DNA of 64,000 nt from Mesoterricola silvestris (GTDB lineage: Bacteria; Acidobacteriota; Holophagae; Holophagales; Holophagaceae): NCBI RefSeq assembly GCF_030295405.1, contig NZ_AP027080.1, positions 124,001 to 188,000 on the forward strand. The letters run 5' to 3'. Below are positions 22,668-29,959 of this stretch, one piece after another. A program made the translations under genes and the position numbers. Position 1 is the stretch's first letter; each line of letters opens with the position of its first letter. The notes under the pieces are model-generated. The model searched no databases. It saw nothing but the letters and a program-made list of their open reading frames with translations, and was not told the DNA's origin.

Positions 22668-24587
22668 CTACCCCGGCAGCTGGCGTTGGAATTCCAGGAT
22701 CCGCTCCCGCAGCGCCCGGGGGCTCAGCCCCTCCTCGTCCAGGAGCAGCGCCTGGTCCCCGTGGTGGACGATGTGGTCGGGCACGGCGCAGCGCAGGAGG
22801 GGGCGCTGGATGCCCTGGTCGGCCAGGAGTTCGGCCACGGCGGAGGTGAAGCCTCCGGGGGCGCAGCCCTCCTCCAGGGCGACGATGCCGCGGACCCCGC
22901 GGCTCCAGTGGGCGATGAGGTCCTGGTCCAGGGGCTTGACGAAGCGGGCGTTGATGACGGCGCAGGAGATGCCGTCCTCCCCGAGACGCTGGGCCAGGGC
23001 CTCGGCGGGGGCCACCATGGTGCCCAGGGCCACCAGGAGGAGGTCGGTGCCCTCCCGGAGGAGCTCGCCCTTGCCGATGGGCAGGGCCGCCACGGGGTCC
23101 TGCAGGGGCACGCCCAGGGCGTTGCCCCTCGGGTAGCGCAGGGCCGCGGGGCGGTTGCTGTAGATGGCGGTGAAGAGCATCTGCCGGAGCTCGTTCTCGT
23201 CCTTGGGGGCCATGATGACGATGTTGGGCATGCACCGCAGGAAGGACAGGTCGTAGAGGCCGTGGTGGGTGGGGCCGTCGGCGCCCACGATGCCGCCCCG
23301 GTCCATGGCGAAGGTCACGGGCAGGTTCTGGAGGCACACGTCGTGGAGCACCTGGTCGAAGCCCCGCTGCAGGAAGGTGGAGTAGATGGCCACCACGGGC
23401 CGGAGCCCCTGGCAGGCCAGGCCCGCGCCGAAGGTGACGGCGTGCTGCTCGGCGATGCCCACGTCGAAGCAGCGCTTGGGGTGGGCCTTCTGGAAGATGT
23501 TCAGGCCCGTGCCGTCCAGCATGGCGGCGGTGACGGCGACGATCTTGGGATCCTTGCGGGCCAGGTCCGTGAGGGTGTTGCCGAACACGCTCGTGTACGA
23601 GGGGAGGGCCGGCTTGGCGGGGTCCGCGGGGGCCTTGCGGATCTCGCCGGCCTCGGCGTCGAAGGCGGTGACCCCGTGCCATTTCAGCGGATCCTTCACG
23701 GCGGGCTCGTAGCCGAAGCCCTTCTTGGTCTGCACGTGGAGCAGCACGGGCCCTTCCGCCATGCGCTCCTTGGCCTCGCCCAGGCCCCGCAGCAGGGCCG
23801 CCACGTCGTGGCCGTTGACCGGGCCGATGTACTTCATGCCCAGGTCCTCGAAGAGCAGCCCCGGCACCGCGATGCGCTTGAAGGATTCCTCGCTCCACTT
23901 GGCGACCTTGGCCAGGCGCCGGCTTACGCTGGCGACGGGGATGGCCTTGATGGCGAATTCGATGCGGTCCCGCCAGCGGTTGTAGTACTGCCCGTTGATG
24001 ATCTGGTTCAGGTATCCCTGGAGCGACCCCACGTTGGGATTGATGCTCATGTCGTTGTCGTTGAGGATGACCATGAACTTCCGGGTCTCCAGGAACCCGG
24101 CCTGGTTGAGGGCCTCGAAGGCCATGCCCGCGGTCATGGAGCCGTCCCCGATGACGGCGATGCTGGAGAAGTCCTGGCCCAGCAGGTCCCGGGCCTCGGC
24201 CATGCCCAGGGCCGCGGAGATGGAGGTGCTGGCGTGGCCGGCGCCGAAGTGGTCGTAGACGCTCTCCTCGCGCTTGAGGAACCCCGACAGCCCCCCGTGC
24301 TTGCGCAGGGTCGGGAACCGGTCCTTGCGGCCCGTGAGGATCTTGTAGGGATAGGCCTGGTGGCCCACGTCCCACACGATGCGGTCCACGAGGAAGTCGA
24401 AATGGTGCATGAGCGCCACGGTGAGTTCCACGGTGCCCAGGTTCGAGCTGAAGTGGCCCCCGGTGACGCTGATGGAATCGATGAGGAACTGCCTCAGCTC
24501 CGCGGCCAGCTGTTCCATCTGGATCAGGGAGAAGTGCTGGACCTGCTGGGGCGCCGTGACGGAATCGAGGAGGGGGTGGCGGCTCAC
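22668..24587 (-). CDS. dxs: 1-deoxy-D-xylulose-5-phosphate synthase
   Basis: 639 aa. Thiamine-pyrophosphate enzyme making DXP from pyruvate and glyceraldehyde-3-phosphate, the entry step of the MEP isoprenoid pathway. Landmarks: GHFSSNLGTVELTVALMHHFD, WDVGHQAYPYKILTGRKD, the TPP motif GDGSMTAGMAFEALNQAG...NDNDMSIN, the transketolase centre block FDVGIAEQHAVTFGAGLA and DRGGIVGADGPTHHGLYDLSFLR. GTG at 24587 overlaps the ispA stop (GTGA) and gives a family-like start VSRHPLLDSV; an ATG at 24659 would add 24 unusual residues and overlap ispA by 76 bases. Third gene of xseB-ispA-dxs. Confidence 0.96.
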   Translation of the reverse strand: MSRHPLLDSVTAPQQVQHFSLIQMEQLAAELRQFLIDSISVTGGHFSSNLGTVELTVALMHHFDFLVDRIVWDVGHQAYPYKILTGRKDRFPTLRKHGGLSGFLKREESVYDHFGAGHASTSISAALGMAEARDLLGQDFSSIAVIGDGSMTAGMAFEALNQAGFLETRKFMVILNDNDMSINPNVGSLQGYLNQIINGQYYNRWRDRIEFAIKAIPVASVSRRLAKVAKWSEESFKRIAVPGLLFEDLGMKYIGPVNGHDVAALLRGLGEAKERMAEGPVLLHVQTKKGFGYEPAVKDPLKWHGVTAFDAEAGEIRKAPADPAKPALPSYTSVFGNTLTDLARKDPKIVAVTAAMLDGTGLNIFQKAHPKRCFDVGIAEQHAVTFGAGLACQGLRPVVAIYSTFLQRGFDQVLHDVCLQNLPVTFAMDRGGIVGADGPTHHGLYDLSFLRCMPNIVIMAPKDENELRQMLFTAIYSNRPAALRYPRGNALGVPLQDPVAALPIGKGELLREGTDLLLVALGTMVAPAEALAQRLGEDGISCAVINARFVKPLDQDLIAHWSRGVRGIVALEEGCAPGGFTSAVAELLADQGIQRPLLRCAVPDHIVHHGDQALLLDEEGLSPRALRERILEFQRQLPG

Positions 24588-25489
24588 GCGCTGCGCCCCG
24601 CCAAGTACGTGGCCAAGGCCATCAGGGAATGGGGATTCGGAAGCGATCGTAACTGACATTGGGCACGCTCTGTGGCCTCCCGCAGGGCATTGCGGGCTCC
24701 AGCGAGCCCGAGCAGCAGGGGGTAGGTGATTTTACCCTTGCCCTCGTCTTTGCCAACCCGCTTCCCCATGGCCTCCTGGGTGGACGTGGCGTCGAGGATA
24801 TCGTCCTGGATCTGGAAGGCCAGTCCCAGCGCTTCCCCGGCCTCCCTCAGGGCCGCGCGGTCCTCCGCGCCGGCCGCGCCCGCGATGGCGCCCAGTTCCA
24901 GGGAGGCCCGGAGCAGGGCCCCGGTCTTCAACCGGTGGATCACCTGCAGTTCGGCCAGGCTCACCGGATCGGCCCCCCGGGTGCGGGCCTCGCCCTCCAG
25001 GTCCAGGGCCTGGCCGCCCACCATTCCCCGCCAGCCGGCGGCCTCCCCCAGCACCCGGATGGCGTCCACCCGCCGCGAAGGGGGCAGGGCCGGGTCCGAG
25101 GCCAGCACCGTGAAGGCCTCGGTGAGGAGGCCATCGCCCGCCAGAATGGCCGGACCTTCGCCGAACGCCACGTGGCAGGTGGGCTTGCCCCGGCGGAGGT
25201 CATCGTCGTCCATGGCCGGCAGGTCGTCGTGGATGAGGGAATAGGTGTGGATGTATTCCAGCGCCACCGCGCAGGACAGGGCGGCCTCCACCGGGGCGCC
25301 CAGGGATTCGGCGGCCAGCATGCACAGCACCGGCCGGATGCGCTTGCCCCCCGCCTGGAGGCTGTAGGTCATGGCCAGGGCCAGATTGGCGGCCTCGCCC
25401 TGCTGGAAGGGCTGGAGGTACCGGGACTCGAAGAGGGGAAGGAGGCGGTCGAGGTCGGCCCTGACCTGCTGGGGTGCCGGGAGCGTCAA
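24584..25489 (-). CDS. ispA: Short-chain polyprenyl diphosphate synthase (farnesyl/geranylgeranyl type)
   Basis: 301 aa. It condenses isopentenyl diphosphate with allylic diphosphates. The first Asp-rich motif is HDDLPAMDDDDLRRGKPT (near residue 85), with the bacterial two-residue insertion; the second is FQIQDDILDATS (near 230). GGKRIRP (near 48) and KTGALLRAS (near 185) are also present. Chain length is not certain from motifs alone, though the first motif fits type-II FPP synthase. TTG at 25489 overlaps the xseB stop (TTGA), and dxs overlaps its end, the widespread xseB-ispA-dxs arrangement. Confidence 0.94.
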   Translation of the reverse strand: MTLPAPQQVRADLDRLLPLFESRYLQPFQQGEAANLALAMTYSLQAGGKRIRPVLCMLAAESLGAPVEAALSCAVALEYIHTYSLIHDDLPAMDDDDLRRGKPTCHVAFGEGPAILAGDGLLTEAFTVLASDPALPPSRRVDAIRVLGEAAGWRGMVGGQALDLEGEARTRGADPVSLAELQVIHRLKTGALLRASLELGAIAGAAGAEDRAALREAGEALGLAFQIQDDILDATSTQEAMGKRVGKDEGKGKITYPLLLGLAGARNALREATERAQCQLRSLPNPHSLMALATYLAGRSA

Positions 25490-25722
25490 GCCTGGTCCCC
25501 TTCCAGGGGCTCGGCCCGGTACTCGCCGCCCAGGCCCTGCTTGAGCACCTCCACCCGGCGCTGGGCCGCGGCCAATTGCTGCTGGAGGGTCCGGCTCAGG
25601 CCGACCCCCTCCTCGAATTCCCGGAGGGCATCCTCCAGGCCCAGGTTGCCGGCCTCCAGCCGCTGCACCAGGGCCTCCAGCCGGTCCAGTCCGTCGTCGA
25701 AGGAGGGGTTCGGATTCGTCAT
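25486..25722 (-). CDS. xseB: Exodeoxyribonuclease VII small subunit
   Basis: 78 aa, standard size. The XseB core is plain: SFDDGLDRLEALVQRLEAGNLGLEDALREFEEGVGLSRTLQQQL, two helices that assemble on the large subunit XseA. The exonuclease degrades single-stranded DNA. The large subunit gene is not in the window. It starts at ATG 25722 and is the first gene of the isoprenoid operon, 22 bp after the preceding periplasmic-protein gene on the same strand. Confidence 0.95.
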   Translation of the reverse strand: MTNPNPSFDDGLDRLEALVQRLEAGNLGLEDALREFEEGVGLSRTLQQQLAAAQRRVEVLKQGLGGEYRAEPLEGDQA

Positions 25723-25744
25723 GCCTCCATTGTACCGGCCGGGT

Positions 25745-26500
25745 CTACTTTTTCTTCATCATCTCCTCGCGCATCTTCTTCCCGGCATCCTCGATCTTGT
25801 AGCCCGCGGGGAGGGTGAAGGTGGCGGCGGGAACGGGGCCCTGCTCGATCTTCGTGGCTTCGGTGGCCACGTCCATCCCCATCATGCCGGTCATGTGGGT
25901 CTTGAGGGGAATGCCCTTGATCTTGGCCATCTCCTCGTAGAGGCGCTTGAAGCTCGCGCCCATGGGGCCGGCCTTGGCGAACTGGGCGGCGCGGGCCTGC
26001 ACCATCTTCATGTAGGTGGTGTCGGGGATGGGCTGTTTCAGCGTGGGGTCGGCGGAGAGGGACATGGCGAGCTTGCCCACGCGGATGTTCCAGGCGGTGC
26101 AGGACCGCCCCGCCACCGTCTCGGGTCCCACCTTGTCCACCTTGAAATCGTTGGGGTCCCCGAACATCGCGCCGAACATCTGCCCCATCCCTTCGGGCTG
26201 GGCCGCGTTGAGGGACTCCAGGGCCGCCAGGGCGTCGTCGAAGCTCATCTTGGAGATGGTCTTCTTCTTGTGGTCGATGGTGTAGGAGATGCCGTTCTTG
26301 AAGTCCACCAGGGTGTCCCGGCGGTCCTTCTCGTTGCGCACCATGTTGAATTCGCTGCTGTAGTAGTGGATCTCCGTGGAGGTCCCCCCGGCGCCCATCA
26401 TCCCCTTGGCCACCGAATTGAAGGTGATGGTGAGATCGGCGGCGGCGAGGGCTCCGCACACCAGGGTTGCGGCCAGGGCCAGAACAAGGCGTAATCTCAT
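25745..26500 (-). CDS. Secreted DUF4412-like protein
   Basis: 251 aa with a signal peptide (MRLRLVLALAATLVCGALAAADLT). The mature part has the pattern of DUF4412-type proteins: beta strands around a YYSSEFNMVRNEKDRRDTLVDFKNGISYTIDHKKKTISKMSFDDA segment, GPETVAGRSCTAWNIRVG, and a Met-rich C-terminal half ending EDAGKKMREEMMKKK. Function unknown; probably periplasmic or surface-bound. ATG at 26500 has GGAG seven bases upstream; the longer open frame is not supported. It is divergent from the sigma-54 activator by 99 bp and lies upstream of xseB on the same strand. Family assignment is tentative. Confidence 0.7.
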   Translation of the reverse strand: MRLRLVLALAATLVCGALAAADLTITFNSVAKGMMGAGGTSTEIHYYSSEFNMVRNEKDRRDTLVDFKNGISYTIDHKKKTISKMSFDDALAALESLNAAQPEGMGQMFGAMFGDPNDFKVDKVGPETVAGRSCTAWNIRVGKLAMSLSADPTLKQPIPDTTYMKMVQARAAQFAKAGPMGASFKRLYEEMAKIKGIPLKTHMTGMMGMDVATEATKIEQGPVPAATFTLPAGYKIEDAGKKMREEMMKKK

Positions 26501-26599
26501 AAGGTTCTCCTGGAAGGTTTGCACCCCAAAATACCCCCGCATTCCCCAGGATTCCAGGAAGAATTGTTGAAACTTCTAAGGACAAGGGTGGAAAAAACG

Positions 26600-28030
26600 A
26601 TGGCTCGCGTGCTGGTTGTGGATGATTCCCAGGAAACCTGCGACCTCCTGGAACTGCTCCTGGGCGAGGGGCTGGGCCTGGAGGTGGCCGTGGTCAAGGC
26701 CACCCGGCCCGAGGACGCCCTGCGCCACCTGCGGGGGGGCGGATTCGACCTGATGCTCTCGGACATCAACCTGGAGGCCAGCCTGGACGGCCTGGATCTG
26801 CTCAAGGCCGCCAAGCCCCTGGGGGTGGAGACCATCCTCCTCACCGGGTTCGGGACCCTGGAGAAGGCCCTGGAGGCGGTGCGGGAAGGGGCCTTCGACT
26901 TCATTTCCAAGCCCTGGAACAACGATGACCTGAAATCCCTGGTGAAGCGGGCCCTGGTCATGAAGGGTTCCGGGGGGGGCCCCAAGGACCCGGCCCTGGG
27001 CGACGACCTGCACCAGAGCGTCATGATCGGCTCCAGCCCGAAGATGATGGAGGTGTACCGCACCATCGCCTCCCTGCAGAACAGTCGAACGACCGTGTTG
27101 ATCATCGGCGAGAGCGGCACCGGCAAGGAACTGGTGGCCCAGAACATCCACCTGAGCAGCGACCGCAAGGCCTGCCCCTTCGTGGCCATCAACTGCGGCG
27201 CCCTCACCGAGGGGCTGCTGGAGTCCGAGCTCTTCGGCCACGTGAAGGGGGCCTTCACCGGGGCCGTGGCGGACAAGAAGGGGCTCTTCGAGGAGGCCTC
27301 GGGGGGCACCATCTTCCTGGACGAGATCGGGGAGACCTCCCTGGGCTTCCAGGTGCGCCTCCTGCGGGTGCTGCAGGAGCACGAGGTGCGCAAGGTGGGC
27401 GGCAACAAGACGGTCAAGGTGGACGTGCGGGTCATCGCCGCCAGCAACCGGGACCTGGCGGCCATGGTCAAGGCCGGCAAGTTCCGGGAGGATCTGTACT
27501 ACCGGCTCTGCGTGGTGGAGATCCGGGTGCCTCCCGTGCGCGAGCGCTTCTCCCGGGACGCGCGCACCGGCCAGGTGGTGTCGGACATCCCGGCGCTCAT
27601 GGATCACTTCCTGGCGGAATGCAGCCGCAAGGACAGCCAGATCTACCGGCTGCGGGCCGATGCCCGCAAGCAGCTGGAGGGCTACAGCTGGCCCGGCAAC
27701 GTCCGGGAGATGGGCAATATCATCGAGCACCTCACCCAGCTGAGCCGGGGCCGGGAAATCACCCCCGACGATTTCCCGGAAAAGATCCGCGACGAACTGA
27801 GGACCAAGGGGACCACCCTTCCCCTGGCCCCGACCCCCCTCCTGGAGCTCATCCAGGACTGGGACCACCTGCCCACCCTGGAGGAACTGGAGCGGCGCTA
27901 CATCCAGGTGCTGCTCAAGCACGAGCACCGCAAGAGCCGCATCGCCGACATCCTGGGCAAGGACCGCACGACCCTCTACCGCAAGCTCAAGGACCTGGGC
28001 CTGGCGGAGGGGCCGGAGGAAGGACTCTGA
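26600..28030 (+). CDS. NtrC-family sigma-54-dependent response regulator
   Basis: 476 aa in three domains. Receiver: residues 1-120, VLVVDDSQETCDLL with acidic pair, phospho-acceptor Asp in LMLSDINLE, Thr in ILLTGFGT and Lys in FISKPW. AAA+ domain: Walker A GESGTGKE, the sigma-54 loop GAFTGA (VKGAFTGAV), Walker B GGTIFLDEIG, and R-finger region ASNRDL. C-terminal Fis-type HTH: SRIADILGKDRTTLYRKLKDLG. It activates sigma-54 promoters when phosphorylated. ATG at 26600 starts directly at the receiver. No histidine kinase is adjacent. The next gene has a sigma-54-like promoter and a palindrome placed like an enhancer. Confidence 0.94.
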   Translation: MARVLVVDDSQETCDLLELLLGEGLGLEVAVVKATRPEDALRHLRGGGFDLMLSDINLEASLDGLDLLKAAKPLGVETILLTGFGTLEKALEAVREGAFDFISKPWNNDDLKSLVKRALVMKGSGGGPKDPALGDDLHQSVMIGSSPKMMEVYRTIASLQNSRTTVLIIGESGTGKELVAQNIHLSSDRKACPFVAINCGALTEGLLESELFGHVKGAFTGAVADKKGLFEEASGGTIFLDEIGETSLGFQVRLLRVLQEHEVRKVGGNKTVKVDVRVIAASNRDLAAMVKAGKFREDLYYRLCVVEIRVPPVRERFSRDARTGQVVSDIPALMDHFLAECSRKDSQIYRLRADARKQLEGYSWPGNVREMGNIIEHLTQLSRGREITPDDFPEKIRDELRTKGTTLPLAPTPLLELIQDWDHLPTLEELERRYIQVLLKHEHRKSRIADILGKDRTTLYRKLKDLGLAEGPEEGL

Positions 28031-28037
28031 GGGAAAT

Positions 28038-28051
28038 TGCAACGCGTTGCA
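28038..28051. promoter_or_regulatory. Perfect 14-bp palindrome, possible enhancer site for the sigma-54 activator
   Basis: TGCAACGCGTTGCA is a perfect palindrome just after the regulator stop codon and about 100 bp upstream of the predicted start of transcription of the next gene, a usual distance for an NtrC-type upstream activating site. Confidence 0.5.
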
Positions 28052-28114
28052 GAATCCAACGGGGCCGGAACCGGTGCTGTTTTTATAACATCTTTGATTC
28101 AAGCAATTAGTATT

Positions 28115-28130
28115 TGGCCCGGTTCATGCT
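28115..28130 (+). promoter_or_regulatory. Sigma-54 (-24/-12) promoter
   Basis: TGGCCCGGTTCATGCT matches the consensus TGGCACG-N4-TTGCW at all but two positions, with the invariant GG (-24) and GC (-12) at correct spacing. It lies 48 bp before the start codon of the Lys/Ala/Glu repeat protein. Confidence 0.7.
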
Positions 28131-28177
28131 TTCTTGTCCGCATCATCCGGCCGTGCCGGTTCCATCCTGGAGATCCC

Positions 28178-28822
28178 ATGAACAAGCTCGCAGCACTGCT
28201 CGTCGCGGCCGCCCTCATCAGCCCCGCGTTCGCCGAGGAAGCCAAGAAGGACGTCAAGAAAGAGGAAGTGAAGAAGGTCGAAGTCAAGAAGGACGCCAAG
28301 AAGGACGTCAAGAAGGCCGAGCCCAAGAAGGAAGAGGCCAAGAAGGCCCTGACCGAAGAGAAGAAGGCCGAGCCCAAGAAGGCCGAGGCCAAGAAGGCCG
28401 AGCCCAAGAAGGAGGCCAAGAAGGCCGAGCCCAAGAAGGAAGAGGCCAAGAAGGCCCTGACCGAAGAGAAGAAGGACGAGGCCAAGAAGGCCGAGCCCAA
28501 GGCCGAGAAGAAGGCCAAGAAGGCTGCCAAGAAGGCCGAGAAGGCCGAGCCCAAGAAGGAAGAGGCCAAGAAGGCCCTGACCGAAGAGAAGAAGGACGAG
28601 GCCAAGAAGGCTGAGCCCAAGGCCGAGAAGAAGGCCAAGAAGGCTGCCAAGAAGGCTGAGAAGGCCGAGGCCAAGAAGGAAGAGGCCAAGAAGGCCCTGA
28701 CCGAAGAGAAGAAGGACGAGGCCAAGAAGGATGCCCCCAAGGCCGAGAAGAAGGCCAAGAAGGCTGCCAAGAAGGCCGAGAAGACCGAGAAGAAGGAAGC
28801 CGCCCCTGCCGAGAAGAAGTAA
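28178..28822 (+). CDS. Secreted Lys/Ala/Glu-rich repeat protein
   Basis: 214 aa. A signal peptide (MNKLAALLVAAALISPAFAEE) is followed only by low-complexity sequence of K, A, E, with some D, P and a few T, L and V. The 14-residue word KKEEAKKALTEEKK occurs four times, the last three at exact 40-residue spacing with KAEKKAKKAAKKAEK between. It resembles histone-H1-like Ala/Lys-rich proteins but is exported, so DNA binding in the cytoplasm is unlikely; a periplasmic or envelope polyampholyte is more likely. ATG at 28178 follows GGAG. A sigma-54 promoter precedes it and a terminator follows. Confidence 0.8.
   Translation: MNKLAALLVAAALISPAFAEEAKKDVKKEEVKKVEVKKDAKKDVKKAEPKKEEAKKALTEEKKAEPKKAEAKKAEPKKEAKKAEPKKEEAKKALTEEKKDEAKKAEPKAEKKAKKAAKKAEKAEPKKEEAKKALTEEKKDEAKKAEPKAEKKAKKAAKKAEKAEAKKEEAKKALTEEKKDEAKKDAPKAEKKAKKAAKKAEKTEKKEAAPAEKK
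28424..28783 (+). repeat. Three tandem 120-bp coding repeats
   Basis: Units start near 28424, 28544 and 28664 and are almost identical, including silent positions, differing by a handful of substitutions (for example GCC/GCT, CCC/GCC). Such uniformity suggests recent expansion or ongoing recombination, so copy number may vary between strains. Confidence 0.85.
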
Positions 28823-28843
28823 GCTCGATCAGGTTCAGCCGTG

Positions 28844-28869
28844 AAAAGGGCCCCGCGAGGGGCCCTTTT
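28844..28869 (+). terminator. Intrinsic terminator after the repeat-protein gene
   Basis: AAAAGGGCCCC (28844-28854) pairs with GGGGCCCTTTT (28859-28869) around GCGA, a stem of 11 bp ending in four T. Its A/T-symmetric ends could also stop transcripts coming from the convergent RiPP operon. Confidence 0.85.
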
Positions 28870-28909
28870 CCGTGGATGAGCGCAGGGCCCTCCAGACGGA
28901 AGGCGGTGG

Positions 28910-29959
28910 TCAGGGCTCCGGGCCCCATTCGTCCGGCGGAGCGGGAGCACAGTCATGGACGCACAGGTAGGCCTTGGCCTCCACCCTCCCGGTGGGTTCG
29001 AGGACAAGCTTGAGGTGGTTGACGGTGCCCATGAGGGCCAGCAACGGCCCGCGCCCCGGGAGGAGGCCGGCCCCGGCGGCGTCCATGCGGGTGAAGCCCC
29101 CGTAGGCCATCACCCCGTCCCGCTTGGCGGGAAGGCAGAGACCCTGGTCCGTGAGGCGATCCAGGGTGCGGGACCAGAAGGCTCGGGTGGACAGCCAGCC
29201 GGTCCGCGCCGCATAGCACTCGATTCCGATCCGCTCGCCCAAGGAGCCCTTGGCATCCAGGTCGAAGGCCAGGAGGACCTGGTCGAAGGGCCCCAGGGCC
29301 AGGTCCAGGAGCGTGCGCAACCGGCCGGAGTCCCCGGGCCAGCCGAGGGCCTTGAGGTAGGGCAGCACCCCATCCAGGGGCAACCGGTTAACGCACACCC
29401 GGATCGCGGCGTCGGGCCGGGAGAGCAACAGGCCCAGGAAGGGCACCCGGGTCCCCGGAGGCAGGCGTGCGAAACAGGCGGAAAGGGAAGCCGAAACCGC
29501 TGGGCACAGGGGGGCGCCGCGCAGGGCCAGGAGCCCCTCGAGCCCCGTTTCCAGCTCTGTGTCCCGGGAGCCCAGCCCCAGGAAGAGGCTGGGAACGCCG
29601 GTGGGGCCCAGGCTCTTCGCCAGGTCGAATTCCAGCCAGACCACGGGAACCCCGGCCCCCAGGAGGGAGCGGGGATCGGCCCAGGCTTCGGCCAGCCGCC
29701 GCAGGGCCTCCGCTTCCGGCCCCGGATGGTTCGAACCCAGGGCCGCCAGGGCCTCCACCCCTTCCCGGCGCATCAGGGCCACCGCGAAATCCAGGGCCGG
29801 ATCCGGGTCGCCGAGCCTGCATTCGAAGCCGAACTGGTTGATCCAGTGATCCGGCAGCTCCCGGGCCCGTTGGGCAATGGTGTCCAGACAGGCGGTTGAG
29901 GCCAGGGCTCCGTCCAGACGGGCCCGGATGGCCGAGAAGCGGTGGTCAAGGCTCCGCAC
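28910..29959 (-). CDS. RiPP-cluster accessory protein of unknown function (possible modifying enzyme)
   Basis: 349 aa, not recognised with confidence. Start is GTG at 29959 with GGAGG five bases upstream, inside the end of lanM (14-nt overlap), so it is coupled to the synthetase. There is no signal peptide or membrane segment. It shows repeated pairs of beta strands separated by helices: VVWLEFDL...SLFLGLG, AIRVCVNRL, QVLLAFDLDAKG...RIGIECYA and HLKLVLEPTGRVEAKAYLCV. This alternation, with a K-x-Y at the last strand, is reminiscent of the alpha-beta-beta-alpha barrel of aromatic prenyltransferases, but that is a guess from pattern only. Location argues for a role in tailoring the lanthipeptide-like product. 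Confidence 0.75.
   Translation of the reverse strand: MRSLDHRFSAIRARLDGALASTACLDTIAQRARELPDHWINQFGFECRLGDPDPALDFAVALMRREGVEALAALGSNHPGPEAEALRRLAEAWADPRSLLGAGVPVVWLEFDLAKSLGPTGVPSLFLGLGSRDTELETGLEGLLALRGAPLCPAVSASLSACFARLPPGTRVPFLGLLLSRPDAAIRVCVNRLPLDGVLPYLKALGWPGDSGRLRTLLDLALGPFDQVLLAFDLDAKGSLGERIGIECYAARTGWLSTRAFWSRTLDRLTDQGLCLPAKRDGVMAYGGFTRMDAAGAGLLPGRGPLLALMGTVNHLKLVLEPTGRVEAKAYLCVHDCAPAPPDEWGPEP

Noticed and set aside
24587-24659. Upstream ATG start for dxs at 24659
   Set aside because: Adds 24 non-family residues and a 76-nt overlap with ispA; GTG at 24587 gives a normal start and a 4-nt overlap.
28424-28783. CRISPR-like or satellite array
   Set aside because: Repeats are in frame, have no spacers and encode the Lys/Ala/Glu protein. 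No CRISPR array or cas gene was seen anywhere in the window.
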